A stretch of 64,000 bases of DNA. Origin: Endothia cerciana. Lineage: Eukaryota > Ascomycota > Sordariomycetes > Diaporthales > Cryphonectriaceae. The stretch spans positions 533,300 to 597,299 of the forward strand of contig JALRMH010000023.1 of NCBI GenBank assembly GCA_026119935.1, in the 5' to 3' direction. How positions within the stretch are numbered: the stretch's first letter is position 1; every line of letters starts with the position of its first letter. The notes under the pieces were generated by a model. It made no database searches, was not told the origin of the DNA, and was given only the letters and a program-made list of their open reading frames with translations. Below are positions 46,401 through 57,122 of the stretch, in pieces. A program made the position numbers and the translations under genes.

Positions 46401-49400
46401 CCGCCGAAGACTAAGTGCGTGTCGAGCCGGGCGTGGGTGGTCTCGACCAGCGCGAGCTTGCCGTCGGGCTTCAGCAAGCGACGCACGTTCATGAGCGATC
46501 GCGACAAATCATCTGGCGTGCTGGTACCCAGTCCCAGTAATGCGCCCGGGGCCGCCACGACGAGATCATAGCTGCCCTCGACGAAGCCCTGCGTGACAGG
46601 GTCGTCACGTACATCGAGCGTCTTGAAGGCCATCAGTGCTGTCCACGGCGCGCATTTCTGCTTCACCAACTCGAACCGGTCCTCTACAGTATCGGTAAAG
46701 TCATACTGGCCCAACAGCGTGCCCAAGCCACCTGACTGTCCCTTCTCGGCCTCTGCCGCAAACGCCTCCAGCACCCGCGCAGTAGCGGCTCCAGACCGGC
46801 CGCCGATCTCGAGCACGCGGGCGCCGGGCTGTGCTACAGCGTACTGCGCGACGAGCTTGTGTAGATGCGTTAAGCTGCGCTTGCTAAACCGTGGTAGCGC
46901 CTCGTAGTAGCGGTCGAGCAGGTCGTCCTGTTTCAACACGGCCTCGATATCGACGAGGCCGCGCACGATGCCGGCTAACATTGGGCCCATACGCGCAAGC
47001 AGCTGGCCTGCGGCGTTCTCGGCCGCCAAGTCATCGGCTAGTTTCTGCCGGACGCCAGCGTTGGTCCTGGCCCACACGCGGCTGCCGGGTCCGAGCTCGC
47101 CGGCCTGGCCGCGCGCGATGACGGTTTGCATCCAGGTGTAGAGCCGCTGGAGGTGGGGGGGTCGGGCACTGCCGTCTACCGCGCTGTCGCTGGCCAGCTG
47201 CCTGACGGCGGCGGAGATGAAGTTGAACGACACACGGTCGAGCTTCTTCTCGAACTCGCGGTCCTCTTCGTCGAAGGGCACCTGCTGCTGGAGCGCGGCC
47301 TTGAACGGCGCCGGTACCGCCCCGTGCGCGACGTCAACCTCCCAGCGCATCTGTGAGCAGATTCCCGAGGTCTGCCCGCCGGGGGGGCCGCTGGTGTCCA
47401 GCGGCACGGCCTGGCAGTACAGACCGTCCAGTTCCAGCCGCGAGGCAGACGCGTCGTTGCCATCCCCGTTCACGGCCACGGCACTCACCATGGCGCCGCG
47501 GCGGTCCGCCCGCTCCAGGTCGACAAAGGCTGTGATGGTCTCGCCCGCCTCGCGCCGGAGAGAGCGCGGCACGTACAGGTGGCGGATCGATCGGGGCACC
47601 GCCATGGCGTGTTGCCGCGTGGCGTCGGGAATGGACACGAACGTGGCCTGGATGAGTGAGTCCAGGGTGGTCGGGTGGAGCACGTAGGGCTGCTCCCCAA
47701 CCGTGTTGCCGGCTGGCACCGCAGCGGGTGACACGGCCAGCGCCGTGATGGACCTGGTTGCGGTGGCGCGGCTACCAAGAAGATTCTGGAAAATCGGACC
47801 GTGGAACAGGTTCATGGCGCGGAGACCGGCGAAGACGGCATCCGGCGTGACCTCCCGCACAGGTGTGTCGGCAGCGAGGAAGGATTCGGCGAGCGGCGCC
47901 GGGAGGGTAAATCTGGTGGCCACCTCCTTCGCCTTGCTGACCGTCTCGGCCGTGACGCTCCCCTTGCAGTGCTGGATCCAACTATCTCCCGCTTCCGTGC
48001 CCGAGACAGACCATACCCCGAAGTCGTACCAGCCCTTGTATTCGAGCTCCTTGTCACTGCAAGGAGACAGCACAACCTGTACCTCAACGCCCAGCGTCGT
48101 GTCCGGCACGGCCAGCGCATTGATGAACTCTATCTCGCGCAGGCGGTAGCCTTCAATGGTCTCCTCGGCAGGGTCCGTCAGCAACCGCACCGCCTCGATA
48201 GCCATGGCGATGTAGCCAGCGCCGGGGAGCACCACGTCGCTGCCCAGCTTGTGGTCCGCCAGCCAGGGGACGTCCAAGGTGCGGAGGAAGCTTCGCCACA
48301 TGGGCGTCTGTCGGTTGGTGCCCGCAATCGGGCTGCCCAGCAGCTCGTGTGGCCGAAACCGCTTGTGGCGGTACTCCCGTGATAGCCGCGACTCGGCCCA
48401 GTACGCCGTCGCGTGGTTCCACGCGTAGCCTGGTAGGCCTGGGACGAAGATGCCACCCGCGTGCTCGTTCACGCCCGCCAACTCCACGGGATATCCCCGC
48501 GCCAGCAGCACGCACGCGGCGTCCTGCACCGTGTGCACAGCGTCGTCGTGGCGCTTGAGCAGAGAGAGATATGGCAGCTTCTTGCGGTCCTTGAGGATCT
48601 GGCGGATCGGGCCCGCCAGTGTGCCGTGTGCGCCGACCTCGACGATCATGTCGACGTTGGCACTAAAGTCTCCCTCTTGTTGAATGACCGATCCGTCGAC
48701 GGCGCCGAAGCACATCTGCTCAAACGCCTGCGCGAACAGCACCGGGCTGACCAGGTTGCGCACGAAGTGGTCGCCTGTCAGGACCTTGGGCGAGGTGAGG
48801 ATGCTGCCGGTCACGGGCGACGCGAATATCGCGCCGCTCCACTGCCCCGGAGCCGGGACCATCACCTCGCGCAGCACGTCGGTATAGTCCTTCTCCATAT
48901 CCTGCATGTGATGCGAGTGGTAAGCCAGGGGCACGTTGAGCTTGCGCGCGAAGACGCCATCCTCGCTCAGGCGCGCGGCCACCTCGTCCACCGCCGCCAT
49001 GTCACCCGAGATGGTGGCACTGTCTGGGCTGTTGTGGCAGGCCACCACCACCTTGCCATCTTTGGTGTCTTTAACATACGCGGCGGCCGCCTCAGCACCT
49101 AGCCCCGCCGCTAGCATGGCCCCCTCGGCGCCTTTATGCTTCTGCGCCAGCTCGCCGCGGAAGTAGACCACCCCTAGTGCCTGACGGAATGTTAGCGCGC
49201 CGACGGCATATGCGGCCGCAATCTCGCCGCTCGAGTGGCTGGTCACGGCCGAGGGCACGACGCCCCACGAGGTGAGCAGGTCGACCAGACAAAGCTGCAG
49301 CGCCACGCTGAGCGGCTGACTGAGGCGTATCTCGTGCACGCGGGTGGTCTTCTCGTCGCGGAGGAGCTCCTCTGTGTGTTTTTGCTGGCGTTAGTCCTGG

Positions 49401-51867
49401 ACGTCCTTGATCTGGGGAGGTCAAGCATCACGGAGAGCGACATGGTGAAGGAATAAGAAGCAAGACACTCGAGGGAAATACACACCATGCAATGACCACG
49501 TCGCGCCATAATCCTTCAGAATCTGATCCGCCAACAGCAGCGACCGGCGGAACACGGGAGACCCCGCGATCAGCTCTCGGCCCATGGCATGCCACTGCGC
49601 GCCCTGGCCGTTGAACACAAACCCTAGTCGGGGTACCTTTGTCGACCGCACTGGCGTGCGGTCCGGATCGGCCAGCTTCTCCGCCAGCTCCGTCAGGTTG
49701 CTTGCACGTATCGCTGTTGTCCACGGGAACCGGGACTTGCGCTCTGCCAGGGTGAAAGCAAGGTCAATAGGTGCAGGCAGGGAAGATTGGGAGCGCAGAT
49801 ACGAGGCGAGGTTCTTGTTCATCTGCGAGGCACCGGCGGACTCTTTGGCACTGAGAATGTAGATCATGGAGCGGCCATGAGCACCGTTGAGTGCACCGTT
49901 GAGTGCACCGTTGAGTGCACCGTTGAGTGCACCGTTGAGCGCACCGTGGGATTCGCCGTTCTCCTTGTGAGTGGCGGTCCCGTTTGTCACACCATCGACC
50001 GCCTTTGCCCTTCCCCCGGCATCATGGAGACTGGCAGATGCCGGCGGGGCCTCCAGAATAACGTGGGCGTTGGTACCGCCGTATCCGAAATTATTAATCG
50101 AGGCTCGCCGCGGCTTGTCGGCCGGCCAAGGTGTAATGGCCTTGGGAACCTGCCACAATCGCAACACATATCAGCCCCGTCGTCTCGGCCCGATCATATT
50201 CTTTACTCATACCGAAGTTCACCTACCTTCAACCGCCATTCTTTCAGCGGAATGTTGGGGTTCGTATTCTCGTAATTCACATTCGGCGGGACCACGCCTT
50301 CCCTCAACACGTAGATGGTCTTGAGAATCGCCGCTAACCCACTCACGGGCTCCGTATGTCCAATATTGGGCTTCACCGAGCCGACTAGCACGGGATCGCT
50401 CTCGGCACGACCCGCGCCGAACGTGCGCGCCAGCGCCTCGGCCTCGATCGGGTCGCCCGTCGGCGTGCCCGTCATGTGTGCCTCGACGTACCCCGTGTCG
50501 GCCGACGGGTCAAGGCCCGCGCGTCCGTACACTTCGCGGATCAGCTTTGTTTGTGCGTCAAGAGAGGGTGACGTGATTGTCGGCGTCTTGCCGTCCTGGT
50601 TGAGGCCGGTCTCGCGCACGACGGCGTGCACGCGATCGCCGTCCCGCAGGGCGGCCGCGAGGGGCTTGAGAATAATAGAAGCGACGCCTTCACCGCGGCC
50701 GTACCCTTCAGCACGCTCGTCCCAGGCGAAGCACTTGCCCGTGGGCCCGAGGACACTAGATGGAGGGGCAGATATGGTGAGCAATCTAGACCTGCGCTGC
50801 AGTATCAAATGAACTAACATAATATTACGTACCTCGAATTCGCCATGGCGATGAACATGTCCGGGGAGAGGCAGACAAGCGACGAGCCAACTACGGCGGT
50901 GTCGCTCTCTCCAGACCGTAGCGTCTGGACGGCCTGGTGCAAGGCGACCAGACTGGTTGAGCAGCCCACGTCCAGGGTCATACTGGCGCCCTGGAAGTCG
51001 TAGAAGTGCGAGATGCGGTTCGAAAGCATGGCTATGCCGTTGCCCGTTTTGTATGTCTCGTGCATTACATATGGGTCCTTCAGCGTCAGGTCGGAGTAGT
51101 CGATGCTGAAACTACCCGCGAAGACGGACGTATTGGACCCGGCCAATTTCTGGACCGGAATTCCGGCTGTCACCACCAAGTCGTGATCAGTATCAAACGA
51201 CCGTATCGAAACTTCACCTCAAGCCCTATCCGGCGTACGGAGGCTTCATTGGCTTAAAAGGGCCATTGGGACTCACCGTCTTCCATGCTCTCATAGACAC
51301 TTTCAAGAAGCAGGCGGATCTGGGGGTCCATGGCCTGGGGGACCGGTTAGCAGACTGCGCTGGCCATCTCAAGCCAAGCATCCTAGGTCCGTACGCACGT
51401 TTGCCGTATCGGTGCTGTAGTTATAAAAGGCCGAGTCGAACAGAGCGACGTCTTTGAGAAAGTACCCGCCCTGGACGGCAATCTGCAGCAACCGGAACCC
51501 AACACCACCGAGTCAGCACTTGTTTCCTTATAGATAGAGAGCTTCTAGTCTGGGGACGGCAAGCTCGGGACTCATACACGGGGAATAAAGCACATACACG
51601 GCCCCGCGTTGCTTTCCGCTTGTCGTATAAACCCGCGGCGTCGAAGCGCTCTCTGGGTATCGGTGTCCACGCGTCCCCCGCGCCCTTGCAGAGATCCCAC
51701 AGCTTGGACGGGCTCGTCACCTCGCCAGCAAATCTGCAGCTCATCCCGATGATAGCAATAGGGGCTCCGTCACCCGTGGCATTCGTGCCCGGGAGGCTGT
51801 GGCCCTTGGACGGGGCGTCGCTCGTCGACATCTTAGTTGACGTAGAACTACTAGACTTGATTGCCAT
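43412..51867 (-). CDS. Highly reducing polyketide synthase, KS-AT-DH-CMeT-ER-KR-ACP
   Basis: Iterative PKS of about 2,632 aa. Exons: 51598-51867, 51399-51482, 51277-51334, 50833-51166, 50227-50755, 49486-50149, 43412-49371. KS: Cys206 (DVGCSTSL), His342 in EAHMTGT (the usual EAHGTGT has Gly where Met stands) and His382 (NIGH). A 12-bp minisatellite codes five GALN units in the KS-AT linker (about residues 494-513). AT: SHSSGE, Ser693. DH: His1020 (LADHKLG) and Asp1217 (LDSLIQ). CMeT: SAM loop reads EIGGRSG at about 1501 in place of the usual EIGAGTGG, possibly impaired. ER: NADPH loop GSGGVG at about 2052. KR: GGLGGIG at about 2259, Tyr2402. ACP: GVDSLV, Ser2588. No release domain, consistent with handing its chain to the SAT of the non-reducing PKS. 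It is divergent from the GMC gene with two copies of the cluster motif between them. Confidence 0.95.
49879..49950 (-). repeat. In-frame 12-bp minisatellite in HR-PKS linker
   Basis: Near-identical 12-bp units (plus strand GTTGAGTGCACC) encode successive Gly-Ala-Leu-Asn on the minus strand, about five complete copies. Because the unit is a multiple of three, copy-number change keeps the PKS in frame. Confidence 0.9.
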
Positions 51868-52148
51868 GGTAATTTGTGGAAGAGTTAAGATACCCCCATG
51901 CAGACCAAAAAAGTAATGATACTAATTGAAGAACAGACGGCATCAAATCGTTCGATATCTAATGTCTTAGCCCTTGAATGTCTCACCGTACCGGGACCAA
52001 CGGATGTAGTTTCACTCACGTGGACCAGAACCAGGTCGCAATCCAGCCTGATATATGCCCGGACTGACCAAAATCGGTCAAGTTGAACGCTATCGGGCGA
52101 TCCTTTAGGCAGCCTACTTGGTGTTGAGCGCCGCAGGGCTGAGGACTG

Positions 52149-52159
52149 TACTCGGTGTT
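52149..52159 (-). promoter_or_regulatory. Candidate regulator site AACACCGAGTA
   Basis: Ten of eleven bases match the shared element, on the minus strand 282 bp upstream of the HR-PKS start. Confidence 0.45.
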
Positions 52160-52204
52160 ACAGTACGTCAACGACCCCAAGTGGGCTCGTCCAGGGTGAC
52201 AGCA

Positions 52205-52215
52205 GACACCGAGTA
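52205..52215 (+). promoter_or_regulatory. Candidate regulator site GACACCGAGTA (HR-PKS/GMC promoter)
   Basis: Exact copy, about 400 bp upstream of the GMC start and 338 bp upstream of the HR-PKS start, in opposite orientation to the site at 52149. Confidence 0.5.
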
Positions 52216-52418
52216 TCGGTCCGCGACGCCTGACAAAGAGCATCGTGTCTAGAGTTCTATCCCAGGCGAGCTGTTCACGCGAGCAGAATGGCACTGCAGG
52301 ATGAGCGTTCCAGCACCTCGGCCTTGGGAATTAGCAAACAGAGGCTATGACCGGCAGGAATAATGCTGACTTGGCCTGTATAAGCACTGAATGGAGATGA
52401 TGGCTATTCGTTTTTTTG

Positions 52419-52444
52419 CAACAGTCGCGTCGACGCGACTGTTG
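52419..52444. promoter_or_regulatory. Perfect 26-bp palindrome
   Basis: Half-site CAACAGTCGCGTC is followed immediately by its exact reverse complement, with no mismatch and no loop. It lies 172 bp upstream of the GMC start. It could be a dimer-binding operator; function is inferred. Confidence 0.55.
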
Positions 52445-52616
52445 AGTGTTGAGGCGTTGCGTGTCTTTGGGTACCCGATGTAGTAATTATTGACCATCAC
52501 CCGGCCTTTATATCCATCGCCTGTCTACAATCCGGCTTGCGAGTTCTCTTTCTCCTCTCGCCCTATAGTCGTTGGTTCTCTCTTTATTCTGTTCAACTTC
52601 CATAACACTGCGCAGG

Positions 52617-54670
52617 ATGCCTCTCCCGCTCCTCGTCCTCGCCCTCTGCGTTTCCGTCCCAGTGTGGGCAACCGTTGTCCCCAAAGCGAGTACATGCCGG
52701 CCCCTATCCTTCGACTACGTTATTGTTGGTGGAGGAACGGCGGGCCTGACTCTAGCCAACCGGCTGACTGAAGATTATTCTGTCACGGTTGCTGTCATCG
52801 AGGCGGGCACCCAAGTTAACAAAGTCGCTGGCAACCTCAGCCAGGTGCCAGCATATGCCGGCGCCGTGGAGAACGTGGCTAATAATGACACAGCCGTGGG
52901 CTGGGGATTCAAGACAACGCCTCAGCCGGTTCGTAACTTCTCATAAGGTTGGAGTATTGCACTACTGACCTGTCCGTAGGGTTTAGGAGGTGCCGTTGTT
53001 GATTACGTGCGAGCCAAGCTGGTGCGTGGTCCCACTGATCATATCTCATCCCATGTATGTGTTTTCGCTCAACTGACCTTTCCACTTCCCCGCCAGCTCG
53101 GCGGCTGCAGCTCCATCAACGACATGGCATACTCGTGGGGAACCAAGGGCGCCTTCCATCTGTGGGCGGAAACCGTGGACGACCAGTCCTACACTTGGGA
53201 CAACGTAGTGCCGTACTACAAGAAGAGCATGAGGTTCACGCCGCCTAAGTTGGCGACACGCTTCGCCAACGCCACGCCAAGCTACAACGCTGCAGCAACC
53301 GCTCGAGGCGGCCCGCTGGACATCACGTACCCGGCTTACGCCGAGAGCTGGAGCACGTGGGTTTCCAAGGGCCTCACAGCCATCGGCCTTCCCCGGATCG
53401 GCGCCCTTATCGACGGCACGCTGAACGGGTCCACCTACCAGCTGTTGACGGTGAACCCTACAACGGGCCACCGCGCCTCATCCGACACGGCATTCCTGCG
53501 CCCGGTACTGGATCGAGCCAACCTTGTCGTCTTCACCGAGACGCTAGCCGAGCGCGTGCTATTCAACTCAAAGAAAGAGGCCACGGGGGTCGCGGTCACC
53601 GCCGCCAACGGGACCGTGTTCACCATCACCGCCAAGAAGGAGGTCATCCTCTCAGCGGGCGTCATCCAGTCGCCACAGCTGCTAATGGTCTCGGGAATCG
53701 GCCCCGCCGCCGTGCTGGCGCAGTACAACATCACCGTCCTCGCCGACCTGCCGGGAGTGGGTCAAGGATTACTCGACCACATCCTAATCCCGGTGACCTG
53801 GCAAGTCAATTTGGAGACACCGGACACTACAAGCGCGGCGGCCGCCAGCGCGTTCGATCACAACAAGCCGGCGTCGGGCCCACTGACCAACCCGGGCGGC
53901 GACTTTGCCGGGCTGGAGAAAATCCCGGCCGCGTTCCGCGCCAACTGGTCGGCCGCGACCAGCGCCGCGCTGGCTGCGCTGCCGTCCGACTGGCCCGAGG
54001 TCGAGTACCTCGTGCGCCCCTTTGCAGTGTCGAGCGGCACGGGGGCCGGCGAGAACTACGCGTCGCTGTTCCTCGTGTTGCAAGCGCCGCAGAGCATAGG
54101 CAACGTGACCATCGCCAGCGCGAGCATGCACGACGCACCGCTGATCAACCCCAACTGGCTAACGGCGCAGGCTGATCTGGATGTACTGCTGGCCGCGTTC
54201 AGGCGGGCCCGCCAGATGGCCACATCATCAGCCATGGAGGGCGTCATTATCGGTGACGAGTTCCTGCCCGGATCGGAATACCAGACCGACGAGGAGATTC
54301 TGGAATACTTTACGTTAGCGGGCACCTCCATCCACCATGGGCACGGGACGAATAAGATGGGGAAGGCCGGGGATGCTAATGCGGTCGTGGGGCCAACGGG
54401 GAATGTGTATGGTGTCAAGAATCGTGAGTGTGGCCCAGTTGCTGGTGCATGTGTCCCCTGGAGACATCTTGGGCTGACTTCTGGCGTGCCGCAGTGCGTG
54501 TCATTGACGCTTCAGCCTTCCCGTTCTTGTTGCCAGGACCGGGCCCCCAAGCTCACATCTGTAAGGACCGTTGACTGAAACTTCATCATCTTCAGATAGA
54601 AAAGCTGACGATGGAATCGATAGACATGCTTGCGGAGAAGCTGGCGGATGTGATCAAAGAGCGTAACTAG
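52617..54670 (+). CDS. Secreted GMC-family FAD oxidoreductase
   Basis: About 597 aa; exons 52617-52928, 52980-53021, 53097-54423, 54495-54560, 54624-54670. The ATG at 52617 begins a clear signal peptide (PLPLLVLALCVSVPVWA), so the enzyme should enter the secretory pathway. FAD motif DYVIVGGGTAGLTLANRL; GMC signature 1 near KLLGGCSSIND, formed across intron 2; signature 2 near SAGVIQSPQLLMVSGIGP. The catalytic-base region reads HHGHGTNKMG and the C-terminal block DASAFPFLLPGPGPQAHIYMLAEKLAD, assembled over two introns. The usual second active-site His/Asn loop (PGHPQ in many relatives) is replaced by PGPGPQA. N-glycosylation sequons are frequent. Family members oxidise alcohols or act as dehydrogenases or cyclising enzymes, for example in patulin synthesis. 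A late oxidation or cyclisation outside the cytosol is a plausible inference. Confidence 0.92.
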
Positions 54671-55340
54671 GAGGGAAAATCTAGGCTGGCAGATGCACCT
54701 GCTCCGCATATTTCCTTCTCGTACTAAAGGTAATCACCACTTTTATTCTTGCCACTAAATTTTCCAAAGTATAGATATGTCGACATCACTAAGTAGTCGT
54801 AAAAATCACATCATTATTTCTCATGAAGTGGGACAATGCCATGACTGTAGTAATGCTGGTTCGCGACTCCATTGGTGCACCCTAGGTATAGCACAATTAG
54901 CCACATGCATGAGCACTAGCAGAACAATATCTGCAGTTACTGGAGCTGCGAGTCCCACTGGTAGCTTAGCAATATCCGAGTCAGCTGGATTTCCATCATC
55001 GCCAAGTGCAGTGCCAGTGCGTTCCGAACACAAACCCTCGCATCGGCTACGGGTTCAAGTGTTCCTGTTGTCCGGGGGCGCAGAACCTCATCAGCGATCG
55101 TAGCTACTATACGAGAGGGCCTGAGTAGGGCTAGCATGCGCTATACCAAGAAGGGAACACCGTGTCGTGCGACACCGAGTAAAACATTGCACCCTAGGAT
55201 CAATGATGGCCGCCTGGCAGTCGAGAGTGGACGCAGAGGTTTAGACGGTTTCCGGACAATCTCGGCATCGGTAGGAAATAATTAGCTTTGTACATATTCT
55301 GTGAATCTCTGCTCGCTATCGGACTAAGCAGCGTGATCGG
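54671..55340. promoter_or_regulatory. Promoter of P450-3 / 3' flank of GMC gene
   Basis: 670 bp; contains an exact cluster motif at 55171-55181, 160 bp before the P450-3 start. No gene recognised. Confidence 0.55.
55171..55181 (+). promoter_or_regulatory. Candidate regulator site GACACCGAGTA (P450-3 promoter)
   Basis: Exact 11-bp copy, the closest to a start codon of all copies (160 bp). Confidence 0.5.
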
Positions 55341-57122
55341 ATGAGCCGTCGATCTCTGAACGTCAGAATGGCAGCAATGATGGACATCATGATCGAAAAC
55401 TGGCGACTGGGCCCCCTGCTCGGCGCGGCCACCATCGCGGCTTTGCTGTATTCCCTCTACCAGTACTTCTTTCACCCCCTGAGAAGGTACCCAGGTCCGC
55501 TTCTCGCCAAGTTTACCGACTATTGGCGGTTCCGGGACGTACGTGGTCGTCAGAGCCACCTCACGAGGGTAGCGCTGCACGAAAACCACGGCCCCGTGGT
55601 GCGCGTCGGGCCCAACACTCTCAGCATCTCAGATCCGGCCTACATCCCAAAGATATACGGCCCGGGCCATGGATTTCTCAAGGTCCGTGACCCTCGTCTC
55701 ACGTTCCACGTCGCCGCTTCATGACGATCAGATCCAATCTGACATGATTACTGTCTCAGAGCCCTTTCTACCACCCCTTCGAGGGCTGGGTCGGCGACCA
55801 AATCGGGTACAACCTGTTCACGACGCGTGACGCAGCGTTCCATGCAGCACTGAAGCAACCCGTAGCCGCCGCCTACGGCTTAAAGTCCGCGCTGGAGTTT
55901 GAGCCGATCGTCGATGAATGTATCGAGACCATTGTACGCCGTCTAGACGAGAAAATAGTGCAGTCGAAGGAGAAAAGGGCGTGCGATCTGGCTGCATGGA
56001 TGCAGTACTGTCCGTCTCTTGCCTCTCCCGGATCAATTTTGTGGTGAAAGCTGATCCCTGGTCAGACTCATTCGACGTGATGGCCATCATGACCTGGGGC
56101 AAGGCATTTGGCTTCCTTAATCGCGGCGAGGACGTCAACAACATGATCCGCCGACTTGACGCGCGGCTGGACGTGATCTCGCCGGTAAGTTCCACCCCTA
56201 TCGTTAACCTCTTCTCCGACCTACCAGCATCCCCAAATGAAACTAACCCCATCATCCACACCAGCAATCCCAAATGCCATGGCTTGACTGGCTGCAGACC
56301 AAGAACTGGGTGGTGAACCTGTTCCGGGACCGGACCAACGCGTTCGCCACGCTCGCCGCCTCGCTCATCCATGACCGTCAGAAAGCGCTCGCGTCTGGCT
56401 CCGCCAAAATATCGCCGCGGCTCTTCATCGACCACTTCGTGGACGCGCAGCGGGCGCACCCGGACGTCGTCGATGCGCGCACCGTCGTCATATACACGAC
56501 CACCAACATCATGGCCGGTTCTGACACCGTGGCCATTGCACTGCGGACCATCCTGTATATGGTGCTGCGACGTGCGGACGTGCGCAGGCGCCTGCTTGCC
56601 GAGATCGACGCCGCGAAGCTCAGCTTTCCGGTGACATGGGAGGAAAGCCAGCGGCTGCCGTACCTAGACGCTGTGATCCAAGAAAGCCTGCGCATCCACC
56701 CGCCGGTCGGCCTGCCGCTGGAGCGTGTGGTTCCCGCCGAGGGCCTTGTGATGCACGACGGGACGCGTGTCCCCGCCGGTGTACAGGTCGGGTGTCATTC
56801 CTGGCCAATTAATTTGTTAGATCCTGTCTGGGGACCCGAGCCGAGGGAGTTCAATCCTGAGCGATGGCTGCAGGCAGAGGAGGAGTCGGCTGAGGAGCAC
56901 ACGGCGCGCGTGGCGGCCATGAAACGTGCGTCGTTGGCGTTTGGCGCAGGGCCGAGGACGTGTATGGGGCGGCATTTGAGCGCGGTGCAGATTACGAAGT
57001 TGGTTCCGAGTCTGTTGATGAAGTTCCGGTTCGATCTGGTGGATTTGGAACGCGACTGGAAGGTGGTATGTGGTTGGTTCGTGCGGCAGGCCGAGATGGA
57101 TGTGTTTATTGAGCCGAGGTAG
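55341..57122 (+). CDS. Cytochrome P450 monooxygenase (P450-3)
   Basis: ER-anchored haem monooxygenase of about 510 aa with three introns. In-frame ATGs occur at 55341, 55368, 55377 and 55380; I give the longest, but one of the later ones just before the anchor (LGPLLGAATIAALLYSLY) may be used. Hinge RYPGP; helix C/D region GWVGDQIGYNLFTTRD; I-helix AGSDTVA, where the usual Thr of AGxDTT is Val; K-helix ESLR in VIQESLRIHPP; meander NPERW; haem loop FGAGPRTCMG. Intron 2 uses a T|GTCCGT donor to give WMQYYSFDVM, matching family texts. It is a pisatin-demethylase-like P450 related to P450-1. It sits at the right end of the motif-marked unit, behind the GMC gene. Confidence 0.92.

Larger units (their letters stand above)
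51868..52616. promoter_or_regulatory. Divergent promoter, HR-PKS / GMC oxidoreductase
   Basis: 749 bp with two oppositely oriented copies of the cluster element (52149-52159 minus, one mismatch; 52205-52215 plus, exact) and a perfect 26-bp palindrome at 52419-52444. The densest candidate regulatory region in the window. Confidence 0.65.

Noticed and set aside
48461..49102. 213-codon plus-strand open frame opposite the HR-PKS
   Set aside because: Antisense shadow of the AT/DH region; Arg- and His-rich with no domain.
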